The position numbers and the translations under genes were made by a program. Below are positions 55,864 to 64,000 of a stretch of DNA of 64,000 bases, in pieces; positions within the stretch are counted from its first letter, which is position 1, and each line of letters begins with the position of its first letter. This stretch comes from Rhodococcus sp. Z13 (GTDB taxonomy: Bacteria; Actinomycetota; Actinomycetes; Mycobacteriales; Mycobacteriaceae): the NCBI RefSeq assembly GCF_025837095.1, contig NZ_CP107551.1:1470352-1534351 (forward strand), read 5' to 3'. The notes under the pieces were generated by a model. That model made no database searches. It worked only from the letters and a program-made list of their open reading frames with translations, and was not told where the DNA came from.

Positions 55864-57906
55864 TCAGTCCGGCCGGGCGAAACGGGACGCGAGGTTCTCG
55901 GGCATCGGCTCGTGCCGCAGGTACTGGCGCGCGAACTCGGCGGTGCCCTGCGTGATCGCCCGCAGTTCCACCGGATAGCGGCCCAGTTCGAGCTCGGGCA
56001 CCTCGGCCCGCAACAGGGCGATCCCCGGCTCCGGGGACTCCGTGCCGAGCACTCGGCCGCGCCGCGCCGACAGGTCGCCGAGCACCGCGCCGAGGAACTC
56101 CTCGGGCACGATCACCCGCACCGCCGCGACCGGTTCGAGGATGCGAATCGTGCTGTGCTCGGCGGCATCCCGCAACGCGAGCCCCGCCGCCGCCTGGAAG
56201 GCCGCGTCCGACGAGTCCACCGAGTGGGCCTTGCCGTCGACCAGCGTCACCTGCACGTCGACGAGGGGATGGCCGGTGGTGACCCCCTTCTCCGCCTGCG
56301 CGTGCACCCCCTTCTCCACCGACGGGATGAACTGCCGGGGCACGGCACCGCCGACGACCCGTTCGGCGAAGACGACGCCGCTGCCCACCGGCAACGGTTC
56401 GACCTCGACGTCCACCACCGCGTACTGGCCGTGCCCGCCGGACTGCTTGACGAGGCGCCCGTGCCCCTTCGCCGGGGCGGTGAAGGTCTCCTTGAGCGGC
56501 ACCCGGTACTCGACGGTGTCCACCTGCACACCGTGCCGGGCGCGCAACCGTTCGAGGACCAGCTCGGCGTGTGCCTCGCCGGTGCACCACAGGACGATCT
56601 GGTGGGTCTCGGCGTTCTGCTCCACCCGCACCGCCGGATCCTCGGCGGCGAGCCGGGCCAGGGCCTGCGAGAGCTTGTCGTCGTCGCTGCGGCTGTGGGC
56701 CTCCACCGCGACGGGGAGCAGGGAAGTGGGCACCGGCCAGGTGATCAGCGACACCGGATGGTCGGGATCGTGCAGCACGTCGCCGGGCTGGGCCGTCGCG
56801 AGTTTCCCGACGGCGACCAGATCGCCCGCCACGGCCTCGGGGACCGGGCGCTGCTGCTTGCCGAACGGGCTCGTGAGCGCCGGGATGCGTTCGCGGCTGT
56901 CGCGGTCCCCGCCGGTCAGGGCGACGATCGTGTCGGGCCGCAGGGTGCCCGCGTAGACCCGGACGAGGCTGATCCGCCCGACATAGGAGTCGCCCGCGAC
57001 CCGCACGACCTGCGCGGCGAGCGGCGCGTCCGGATTGCATTCCGGGGCTCCGCGCCCGCGGTGCGTCGGGTCGGGGAAACCGGTGGTGACGAGCTCGAGG
57101 AGTTCGACGGCCCCGATCCCGGTCTCGTCGGCGGGCACCGCCGGGTGCAGCGAGCACGCCAGGATCTCCCGGGTGAGCCCTTCCTGCAGGGAGTCGGTGT
57201 CGAGCTGCTCGCCCGACACGAACCGCTCCATGAGCGTGTCGTCCTGCCCGGAGATGGCCTCGACGAGGCTTTCGCGGGCCTCCTCCGAGACCGGGCACGG
57301 TCCGGGTTCGCCGTAGTGACGGCCGGTCAGCAGACCCATCGACCCGATCGGGCGATCACCGTCGTAGACCGGCCAGAACAGCGCCCGCAGGGTGTCCGGG
57401 CCCAGCCCGAAGGCGTCGTGGCAGGCGGTGAGCATCTCCTCGTAGCCGTGGCGGGCGATGTCGAGCTTGTTCACGACGATCGCGCGGGGGATGGCCTCCT
57501 CGTCGCATTCACGCCACAGCGCGCGGGTCGCGGCGGTGATCGGGTCGGTCGCGGAGACGACGAAGATCGCCGCGTCCGCCGCGTGCAGACCCGCCCGGAC
57601 CTCCGCGTCGAAATCGGGATGCCCGGGCGTGTCGATCAGGTTGATCTTGATTCCCTTCCATTCGAGGGGCAGCACCGACAACTGCACCGACCTGCGGTGT
57701 CGCTGCTCGATCTCCTCGTAGTCGGACACCGTGGTGCCCTCGGCCACCCGCCCGGCCCGTCCGACGGCACCCGCGGCGACGGCCAAGGACTCGGCGAGGG
57801 TGGTCTTCCCGGATCCGCTGCACCCCACCAGGGCGACGTTGCGGATCCGGTCCGGACTGTCGGCGGTGGGGGCCTGCCGGCTGCGTGCTGCGGTGCGATC
57901 GGCCAT
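55864..57906 (-). CDS. Elongation factor G-like protein EF-G2
   Basis: A 680-residue translational GTPase relative. The P-loop is GCSGSGKTTLAESLAVAAG, then TTVSDYEEIEQRHRRSVQLS, INLIDTPGHPDFDAEVRAGL (G3) and VVNKLD (G4), followed by EF-G domains II-V (for example FVVGGAVPRQFIPSVEKGV-like VVGGAVPRQFIPSVEKGVHA). EF-G2 proteins in actinobacteria lack normal translocase activity in tests on mycobacterial members and their role is unclear. A long hairpin with an embedded -10-like sequence lies just upstream. Confidence 0.92.
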   Translation of the reverse strand: MADRTAARSRQAPTADSPDRIRNVALVGCSGSGKTTLAESLAVAAGAVGRAGRVAEGTTVSDYEEIEQRHRRSVQLSVLPLEWKGIKINLIDTPGHPDFDAEVRAGLHAADAAIFVVSATDPITAATRALWRECDEEAIPRAIVVNKLDIARHGYEEMLTACHDAFGLGPDTLRALFWPVYDGDRPIGSMGLLTGRHYGEPGPCPVSEEARESLVEAISGQDDTLMERFVSGEQLDTDSLQEGLTREILACSLHPAVPADETGIGAVELLELVTTGFPDPTHRGRGAPECNPDAPLAAQVVRVAGDSYVGRISLVRVYAGTLRPDTIVALTGGDRDSRERIPALTSPFGKQQRPVPEAVAGDLVAVGKLATAQPGDVLHDPDHPVSLITWPVPTSLLPVAVEAHSRSDDDKLSQALARLAAEDPAVRVEQNAETHQIVLWCTGEAHAELVLERLRARHGVQVDTVEYRVPLKETFTAPAKGHGRLVKQSGGHGQYAVVDVEVEPLPVGSGVVFAERVVGGAVPRQFIPSVEKGVHAQAEKGVTTGHPLVDVQVTLVDGKAHSVDSSDAAFQAAAGLALRDAAEHSTIRILEPVAAVRVIVPEEFLGAVLGDLSARRGRVLGTESPEPGIALLRAEVPELELGRYPVELRAITQGTAEFARQYLRHEPMPENLASRFARPD

Positions 57907-57921
57907 CGATCTGCTCCTCGG

Positions 57922-57957
57922 GTCGCTTGCGCCCAGTCTAGGCAGGGCGCAAGCGAC
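57922..57957 (-). promoter_or_regulatory. 13-bp inverted repeat with embedded -10-like box upstream of EF-G2
   Basis: The arms 57922-57934 and 57945-57957 are perfectly complementary. The 10-base centre, read on the minus strand, includes TAGACT, a TANNNT -10 hexamer correctly placed for the EF-G2 start at 57906. It may equally terminate the diflavin reductase gene ending at 57999; both roles are possible. Confidence 0.45.
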
Positions 57958-57998
57958 TTCGAGGAGGTTCGTGCACCTCGATTTCGGTGCGGGCCGGT

Positions 57999-59759
57999 TC
58001 AGTACACGTCGCGCACGTACCGCTTCTCGCGCTTGAGGGCGGTGACGTACTCGGCGGCCTGCTCGTCGTTCAGTCCGCCGTGCTCGGCGACGATCTCGTG
58101 CAGCGCCCGGTCGACGTCCTTCGCCATCCGCGACGCGTCACCGCAGATGTAGAAGTGGCCGCCCTCCTCGAGCCACGCGAACAGCTCCGCGCCGTTCTCC
58201 TTCATGCGGGTCTGCACGTAGATCTTCTCGACCTGGTCGCGGGAGAACGCCAGGTCCAGACGGGTGAGGACCCCCGAGTCGACGAACTCGTTCAGCTCGT
58301 CCTCGTAGATGAAGTCGCAGTCGCGCTTCTGGTCGCCGAAGAACAACCAGTTCTTCCCCGTCGCGCCCCGCGCCTTCCGCTCCTGCAGGAAGCCGCGGAA
58401 CGGTGCGATACCGGTGCCCGGACCCACCATGATCATCGGCGCGGTGTCGTCGGCGGGAACCCGGAAGGCCTTGTTCTTCGACACGAAGATCCCCACCTTG
58501 CTCTCCCCGACCCGGTCGGCGAGGAAGGTCGAGCACACGCCGCGGCGCTCACGGCCGTCGGTGCCGTAGCGCACCGCCGCGACCGTCAGATGCACCGAAC
58601 CCTCGCAGGCCTTCGGGCTCGACGAGATGGAGTAGGCACGGTGCTGCAGCGGACGCAGCAGCGCAAGGAACTGCTCGGCCGTCAGCTCGGGGGCCGGATC
58701 GAGCAGCAGCACGTCGAGGATGTCGCGGCCCCACAGCCACTCGTCCAGTGCCGCCTTGTCGCCGTGCCGCAGCACGTAGGTGAGTTCCTCGTTGCCCGTG
58801 TGCTTCTCGATCTCCTCGAGCAGGTCGACGGACGGCGCGGTGATCTCGTAGTTGTAGGTGAGCAGGTGCTCGAGCGTCTCGTCGTGCCCCGCGGGGACCG
58901 TCGCACCGTCGAGACCGAGCCGGGCGAGGATCGCGTGCACCAGTTCGGTGTCGTTGACGGGCACCACGTTCAGCGCGTCGCCGGCCTCGTAGTCGAGACC
59001 GGAATCGGCGAGCGCGAACTCGTAGTGCCGGATCTCCTTGCCCGAACCCGCACCGGAGAGCAGCACGTTCGAGGTCAGCACCGCCGGATAGGGATTCTTG
59101 CGGGTCCACTGCGACTTCGCCCGGGCCGGCGCCGCGGGAGCCGGCGCCGCGGCGACACCGTCGCCGACGATGCCCTCGACCGCCGCGACGAGCGGCAGGG
59201 TCTCGGCGATCCAGGCGGCGGCGGGCTCCTCGAACTCGACGTCGCAGTCCACCCGCGGCACGATGCGCTCGGCGCCGAGCTGCTCGAGCCGCATGTCGAG
59301 GAGCTTGCCGGTCTGACAGAACCCGTCGTAGCCGCTGTCGCCGAGGGCGAGCACTGCGAAGTGCATGCCCTCGAGGCGCGGCGCGGACTCCGCCGACAGC
59401 GCCTCCCAGAACAGCTCGGCGTTGTCGGGCATCTCGCCCTCGCCGTAGGTGGAGGTGACGATCAGGACCTGGCCGAGGGTGGTGAACCGCTCGAGGTCCA
59501 TGTCGTCGAGGGCACACACGACCGGCGCGAAGCCCTGGGCGCGCGCCGCGGCCGCGGCGTCCTCGGCGACGGCTTCGGCGTTTCCGGTCTGCGACCCGTA
59601 GAGCACGTGCAGAGCGGGCGCCGAACCGGCGGTTCCGGCATCGTCGGCGGAACCACCGGAGAACAGGCGGGTCTGCATCCCGGCCACGAAGCCGGCGAGC
59701 CACGACCGCTGATCGGCGGTGAACGGAGCGTCGAGGGGAATGAACGGGCTGGTGGTCAC
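57999..59759 (-). CDS. CysJ-like diflavin reductase
   Basis: A 586-residue NADPH-cytochrome P450 reductase/sulfite reductase alpha-type protein. Order of parts: flavodoxin domain (LYGSQTGNAEAVAEDAAAAA, VTSTYGEGEMPDNAELFW, ALGDSGYDGFCQTGK), a linker/FAD domain (RAYSISSSP, GVCSTFLADR) and the NADPH domain (MVGPGTGIAPFRGFLQERKA, WLFFGDQKRDCDFIYEDEL, YICGDASRMAKDVDRALHEI). It moves electrons from NADPH via FAD and FMN. Its start overlaps the stop of the glutamate-synthase-like gene, and no sulfite reductase hemoprotein gene is adjacent, so it may serve that enzyme. Confidence 0.92.
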   Translation of the reverse strand: MTTSPFIPLDAPFTADQRSWLAGFVAGMQTRLFSGGSADDAGTAGSAPALHVLYGSQTGNAEAVAEDAAAAARAQGFAPVVCALDDMDLERFTTLGQVLIVTSTYGEGEMPDNAELFWEALSAESAPRLEGMHFAVLALGDSGYDGFCQTGKLLDMRLEQLGAERIVPRVDCDVEFEEPAAAWIAETLPLVAAVEGIVGDGVAAAPAPAAPARAKSQWTRKNPYPAVLTSNVLLSGAGSGKEIRHYEFALADSGLDYEAGDALNVVPVNDTELVHAILARLGLDGATVPAGHDETLEHLLTYNYEITAPSVDLLEEIEKHTGNEELTYVLRHGDKAALDEWLWGRDILDVLLLDPAPELTAEQFLALLRPLQHRAYSISSSPKACEGSVHLTVAAVRYGTDGRERRGVCSTFLADRVGESKVGIFVSKNKAFRVPADDTAPMIMVGPGTGIAPFRGFLQERKARGATGKNWLFFGDQKRDCDFIYEDELNEFVDSGVLTRLDLAFSRDQVEKIYVQTRMKENGAELFAWLEEGGHFYICGDASRMAKDVDRALHEIVAEHGGLNDEQAAEYVTALKREKRYVRDVY

Positions 59760-62700
59760 GCGGAGGCTCCCATCGTGGACGCAGGAACGGTCGGCACGGC
59801 TGCAGGCGGCATCGACGCAGCGGCAGGCAATGTCGACGCAGCGGCAGGCACGGTGGCGAGGACGTTCGGGACCGCGTTGCGGGCGAACAGCTCCTCGTAA
59901 CCGGGGAGGCGACCCGCGGCGTCGAGCACCTTGCGGCTCTGCAGGACGATCCAGCCGTAGGTGCCGGGCGCATCGATCGAGCGGACGTTGCGCAGGGCCA
60001 GCGCCTGCTTGTAGTCGTTCAGGCGCTTGTCGGCGACCAGCACCGCGAGCTGCTCGTCGGTGTGATCGGCGATCGCCGCGAGGGCGTACCGCTCGAGCTT
60101 CGCCACGAGGAAGAAGTCCTCGGTGAGCAGCAGGTTGCGCGCGGCCTTCTGCACCGCTGGATCCGACACGTCGGTGGCGCCGGGAACCTTCTGCAGCGCC
60201 ATCTCCTGCGCGGCGGCGAGCACCGTGTAGTTGTTGAGCAGCGCGTACATCGCCTCGGTGTCCGTCGCGTCGGGGGTGGCCCCGCCGGCGACGGGCACAC
60301 CCGTGCGGTAGCTCGCCTTGAACTTGCGCACCTGGTGGGCGACGAGCGCGGTGGCGACCTCCGCGGCGAGGTCCTTACGCGACGCCGCGGCCAGGATCTC
60401 GTCGAGGTCCTGGTACTGCAGCAGCGCACGGGGCATGCCGTAGGCGAAGTTGTGCTGCTCGACCTGCCAGTTGTCGATCAGGAAGCGGGCCCTCGCCGAG
60501 CCGGTGGCCTCGACGTGGAGGTGCAGCAGCTGCAGCACCGCGGCATTGTGGATCGCGGCCTGCGGATCATCGCCGGTGATCGACCCGAGCACGATCGAGT
60601 CTGCGCTGGCCTTGCGGGGGAGCAGGCCCTCGGGGTCGTACTGGTAGACGAACCCACCCGACATGCCGTTGCCGAATCCCTTGCCGAAACCACCGAGGTT
60701 GAGCACCGCACCGTTGGTCATGTACTCGCAGGCGAACTCGCCCACACCCTCGACGACGGCGGTCGCACCGGAGTTGCGCACCGCGAAGCGGTCACCGGCC
60801 TCGCCCTCGACGAACAGGCGTCCACCCGTCGCACCGAAGAGCGCGAAGTTGCCGATGAGCACGTTGCCGCCGCGCCGGTCGCTGCCGCCGCAGTAACCGA
60901 TGGCGGCCCCGCCGCCGGGAGACCGCACCACGATCCGCCCACCGCACTGGCCCTTGCCGACGCCGTCGTTGGCGGTACCGGTGTGCTCGAGGTGCATGCC
61001 GTCGTTGCAGAACGCCCCGAAGGACAGGCCCGCCGAACCGGAGGTGGTGATCGTGACGGTGCCCTCGCGCAGCCAGCGGCGTCCACGCTCGTCCTCGAGC
61101 ACGGACGGCAGCGCGCCGAGGTCCTCGTGGTTGAGCATGCGCTCGATGTCGACCGACAGCTGGGCGCCGACGCTCTTGTTGTTGTTCGTCAGCTGCACGC
61201 TGTCGCCGAGCGCGACGGTGAGCTCCTTCGCGTCGACGAGAGCCTCGCGCAACCGGACCACCCACGCGTCGTCGAGCGAGTAGTCCTTCTCCATGTACAC
61301 GGGGTTGTCGATGTGCACCTCGGGCAGCACCGCGAGCATCGCCCGCAGGTCCAGCCGTCCCACGCTGGACGGGTGGTCGAGCAGGTGCAGCAGGTCGGCG
61401 CGGCCGCGCGCGTCGCGCAGCGAACGCAGTCCCAGGCGGGCGAGGAGCTCGCGGGTCTCGTGCGCGACGTTGAGCAGATACTGGGCCATCGCCCGCGGAT
61501 CACCGTTGAAGACTTCGGGATTCGTGGTCAGGCCTGCCGGGCACTTGACGTTGCAGTTCTTCGCCATGACGCAGCCGAGCATCATCAGCGCGGTGGTGCC
61601 GAACTCGAAGCTGTCCGCCCCGAGCAGCGCCGAGACGATGACGTCCGACGCCGTCTGGTGCGCACCGGAGCAGCGCAGCACGACCTTGTCGCGCAGACCG
61701 TTGGCGGTGAGGGCCTGGTGGACCTCGGCCACACCGATCTCCGCGGACCGGCCCGCGTACTTCAGCGAGGTCACCGAGGCGGCACCCGTGCCGCCGGTGT
61801 TGCCGGCGACGTTGATGACGTCGGCGCCCGCCTTCGCGACACCCACGGCGATCGTGCCGATGCCCTCGGAGGAGACGAGCTTGACGATCACCCGCACCCG
61901 CGCCGCCTTGGCGTCGTGGATGAGCTGGGCGAGGTCCTCGATGGAGTAGGTGTCGTGGTGTGGCGGCGGCGAGACCAGTTCGACGCCCGGCGTGGCGCCA
62001 CGCGCGGCGGCGATCTCCACGGTGACCTTCTTGGCGGGCAGCTGGCCGCCCTCGCCGGGCTTGGCGCCCTGCGCGATCTTGATCTCGATCTCCTCGAGCA
62101 TCGGATCGGCGAGGTAACCGGCCCACACACCGAAGCGGCCGGACGCGAACTGCTTGATCCGCGAACCGCGGATGGTGCCGTAGCGGGAGATGTGCTCTCC
62201 GCCCTCACCGCAGTTCGACATACCGCCGACCATGTTGGTGCCGTGGGCGACGGCCTCGTGCGCGTTGGAGTTCAGCGCGCCGTGGCTCATCGCGCCCGAC
62301 GCGAGCGCCGGGGTGATCTCGTGGGCCGGCTGCACCTGGTCGAGCCGTACGCTCAGCGGCGCCTGCCGGACCTGCGCGAGGTACTGCGCGGCCGCGCCGG
62401 CCGCCTCCACGGTGAGCGTGTCGCCGTAGCAGCGGGTGGAGACCACGTCGTCGCCGAACCGCGCGACCAGCGACGCGGCGAGCGCCTCGGGGCGGTCGTG
62501 GTCGTCGGCGAGCGGGCCGGTCAGGCGCAGCACGAACTCGTTCTCGCCCACGCGCGCGGCGGAGATGCCGCGCACGAGCATCGAGTTGTTGCCGAACCGG
62601 GCGAAGCGGCCCATCTCCTTGGTGAAGTCGTCGGCGGTGATCGCGTAGGTGACGTCGGCGGGCAGGGCGAGCACGTCGCGCAGTGCGGCGGGACGGTGGG

Positions 62701-64000
62701 CGCGCTCGTCGGCGACGGTGCGGGCGAACGCCCGGTAGCCGGGGGTGATCTCGAAGGAGTCGATCTCCTGCGGGGTCAGCGCGCGGAAGCCGCCGTAGCG
62801 GTAGGACGCGTCGTCGAGGCCGTGGGCGTCGGACAGCCGGTGCAGGGGCAGCAGCCGCAGCGCGTCGGTGAGATCCGGCTCCGCCTCCTTCTCGACCGGC
62901 AGCGTGATCGGCTCCTCGGTCATGTCCACGAAGCCGCGCACGGCGGTGGTGCCGAAGGAGTGCCCGGCACCCTCGGCGCGCTCCTTGAACAGGCCGAGCA
63001 GCGGGACGTCCTTCTCCGTCTCGACGGTGAGGGCACGGCGGTGCCAGTCTGCGACGGCCTGCGCGATGGTGGTGAAACCGACACCGCCGACGGGGGTCCT
63101 CACGTTGGGGAACCAGCGCGCGAGCACCTCGTCGTTGGTGTCGAGATAGCTCGGCTCGAAGAACTCGCCGCCGATGTACGACTCGACGGTGCACAGGCCG
63201 ACGCGGCCCATGGTCTTCATGAGCGACTTCTCCGCGGCCTTGCGGAACTTCAGGAACGCGGCGTCGGCGTCGGCGTCGCCGTACTTCTCCTCGGCGCGCA
63301 TCTGCACCGTGAGCGGGTAGACCGCGGCGGCACCGAAACCGAGGGTCGCGGCGATGTGGTGCGAGGAGAACAGCTGTCCCGACTCGACGATGACCGACAC
63401 GCGCAGGCGCAGGCCGTCGTCGATGAGGCGCTGGTTCACTGCGGCGATCGCGAGGACCATCGGCAGCGCGGCACGCTCGGTGGACACGTGCCGGTCGGTG
63501 AGCACGGCGATACCGCCGGACTCGCGGGCGAACTCGGCGATCGCCTCGGCGACCCCGTCGATCGCGGCGGCGAGTGCGGTCGCGTTGGCCTCGGGATCGT
63601 CGAACACCGGGGTGTAGAGCATCTCGAAGCGCCGGAACGGGGTGTCGGACTGCTCCCGGATCCGCAGCATGTCGAGGTGCGTGAGAATCGGTGTGGGAAC
63701 GACGATCTGGGTGGCGGAGGCGGAGGGCGCCCCGCTGCCGGGGCGGGCTCCCAGCGCGACGCGCAGCGTCATGCCGTCGGCCTCGCGGATCGAGTCCAGC
63801 GACGGATTGGTGACCTGCGCGAAACGCTGCGAGAAGTACTTGGCCACACCGCCTTCCTGATCGGACAGGGCGTTGATGGCGTTGCCGTAACCCATCGCGG
63901 AGATGCGCTCCTGACCCGAGGCGAGCATCGGATCGAGCATGAACCGGAAGGACTCCTGGTTGATGCTGTAGGAGACGTACCGCTGGTAGCGCTCGAGATC
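59756..64000 (-). CDS. Glutamate synthase large-subunit-like protein (5' part beyond the window)
   Basis: 1414 C-terminal residues are visible; the frame runs through the right edge. The central domain shows FAQVTNPSLDSIREADGMTL. The FMN-binding synthase domain has IKIAQGAKPGEGGQLPAKKV and GNTGGTGAASVTSLKYAG-type loops, and an iron-sulfur motif in GCVMAKNCNVKCPAGLTTNP (C-x5-C-x3-C). The GXGXG domain reads GYCGGSDRRGGNVLIGNFAL and GGFGKGFGNGMSGG. About 200 further residues after GXGXG, ending in an Ala/Pro/Val repeat tail, are unlike GltB. Whether the N-terminal glutaminase domain exists cannot be seen. The downstream partner is a diflavin reductase, not GltD. Confidence 0.88.
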   Translation of the reverse strand, partial: DLERYQRYVSYSINQESFRFMLDPMLASGQERISAMGYGNAINALSDQEGGVAKYFSQRFAQVTNPSLDSIREADGMTLRVALGARPGSGAPSASATQIVVPTPILTHLDMLRIREQSDTPFRRFEMLYTPVFDDPEANATALAAAIDGVAEAIAEFARESGGIAVLTDRHVSTERAALPMVLAIAAVNQRLIDDGLRLRVSVIVESGQLFSSHHIAATLGFGAAAVYPLTVQMRAEEKYGDADADAAFLKFRKAAEKSLMKTMGRVGLCTVESYIGGEFFEPSYLDTNDEVLARWFPNVRTPVGGVGFTTIAQAVADWHRRALTVETEKDVPLLGLFKERAEGAGHSFGTTAVRGFVDMTEEPITLPVEKEAEPDLTDALRLLPLHRLSDAHGLDDASYRYGGFRALTPQEIDSFEITPGYRAFARTVADERAHRPAALRDVLALPADVTYAITADDFTKEMGRFARFGNNSMLVRGISAARVGENEFVLRLTGPLADDHDRPEALAASLVARFGDDVVSTRCYGDTLTVEAAGAAAQYLAQVRQAPLSVRLDQVQPAHEITPALASGAMSHGALNSNAHEAVAHGTNMVGGMSNCGEGGEHISRYGTIRGSRIKQFASGRFGVWAGYLADPMLEEIEIKIAQGAKPGEGGQLPAKKVTVEIAAARGATPGVELVSPPPHHDTYSIEDLAQLIHDAKAARVRVIVKLVSSEGIGTIAVGVAKAGADVINVAGNTGGTGAASVTSLKYAGRSAEIGVAEVHQALTANGLRDKVVLRCSGAHQTASDVIVSALLGADSFEFGTTALMMLGCVMAKNCNVKCPAGLTTNPEVFNGDPRAMAQYLLNVAHETRELLARLGLRSLRDARGRADLLHLLDHPSSVGRLDLRAMLAVLPEVHIDNPVYMEKDYSLDDAWVVRLREALVDAKELTVALGDSVQLTNNNKSVGAQLSVDIERMLNHEDLGALPSVLEDERGRRWLREGTVTITTSGSAGLSFGAFCNDGMHLEHTGTANDGVGKGQCGGRIVVRSPGGGAAIGYCGGSDRRGGNVLIGNFALFGATGGRLFVEGEAGDRFAVRNSGATAVVEGVGEFACEYMTNGAVLNLGGFGKGFGNGMSGGFVYQYDPEGLLPRKASADSIVLGSITGDDPQAAIHNAAVLQLLHLHVEATGSARARFLIDNWQVEQHNFAYGMPRALLQYQDLDEILAAASRKDLAAEVATALVAHQVRKFKASYRTGVPVAGGATPDATDTEAMYALLNNYTVLAAAQEMALQKVPGATDVSDPAVQKAARNLLLTEDFFLVAKLERYALAAIADHTDEQLAVLVADKRLNDYKQALALRNVRSIDAPGTYGWIVLQSRKVLDAAGRLPGYEELFARNAVPNVLATVPAAASTLPAAASMPPAAVPTVPASTMGASA

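Overview
The window is high-GC actinobacterial DNA, most likely from a mycolic-acid actinomycete such as Rhodococcus. This rests on strong third-position GC, GTG/TTG starts with 1-4 base stop/start overlaps, mycothiol-dependent enzyme families, an actinobacterial EF-G2, a rifampicin-phosphotransferase-type enzyme, a RibBA and many catabolic oxygenases. Species cannot be settled by reading alone. No tRNA, rRNA, CRISPR array or transposase was seen.

Layout. (1) 1-6702, minus strand: one tightly packed operon, read as amino-acid-type ABC importer (binding protein, permease, ATPase), D-2-hydroxyacid dehydrogenase, TIM-barrel isomerase, Rieske oxygenase, its FMN/[2Fe-2S] reductase and a class II aldolase cut by the window edge. 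A divergent double-length Lrp/AsnC regulator is fused translationally to a half-size EPSP-synthase-like protein (6951-8536). (2) 8681-15002: MHS-type MFS transporter, rhodanese, rifampicin phosphotransferase-like enzyme and a LacI regulator. (3) 15052-30353: two almost identical copies of a RutA-type flavin monooxygenase gene, 14,137 bp apart in direct orientation (2 differences in 1165 bp). They flank an SDR, three related cupin proteins, a dipeptide-type ABC importer, an alcohol dehydrogenase relative without catalytic zinc ligands, an IclR regulator, an Asp/Glu-racemase-superfamily protein without the usual cysteines, and an FAD monooxygenase. (4) 30423-41452: nitrilase-superfamily hydrolase, amidase, MFS exporter, isochorismatase-type (RutB-like) hydrolase, CUT2-type ABC importer, FMN reductase, RutF-like flavin reductase and RibBA.

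Regions 3 and 4 read as a nitrogen-heterocycle or amide catabolic island. Import is by the CUT2 and dipeptide-type transporters. RutA-type oxygenases open an N-C bond using reduced FMN from the two reductases, with RibBA boosting flavin supply, and three different C-N hydrolases release the nitrogen. Both rutA copies are preceded, outside the repeat, by an identically spaced GlnR-box-like operator. A further 15-base element is shared with the promoter region of the CUT2 importer, which suggests common control.

(5) 41592-46203: an ECF-type transporter with membrane domain and two ATPases in one chain plus a T component carrying an NKQRT tandem repeat, a DedA protein, and a second FMN-reductase/flavin-reductase pair. 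(6) 46396-55834: two mycothiol-type DinB-superfamily proteins, a BRCT-like small protein, a membrane protein, an AraC regulator, pseudouridine-phosphate glycosidase, an NrtR-type regulator divergent from an ADP-ribosylglycohydrolase fused to a Cys-phosphatase-like domain (with a perfect palindrome between), an iron alcohol dehydrogenase, a beta-carbonic anhydrase and a PIG-L deacetylase. (7) 55864-64000, minus strand: EF-G2, then a glutamate-synthase-like large protein translationally coupled to a CysJ-like diflavin reductase instead of the usual GltD.
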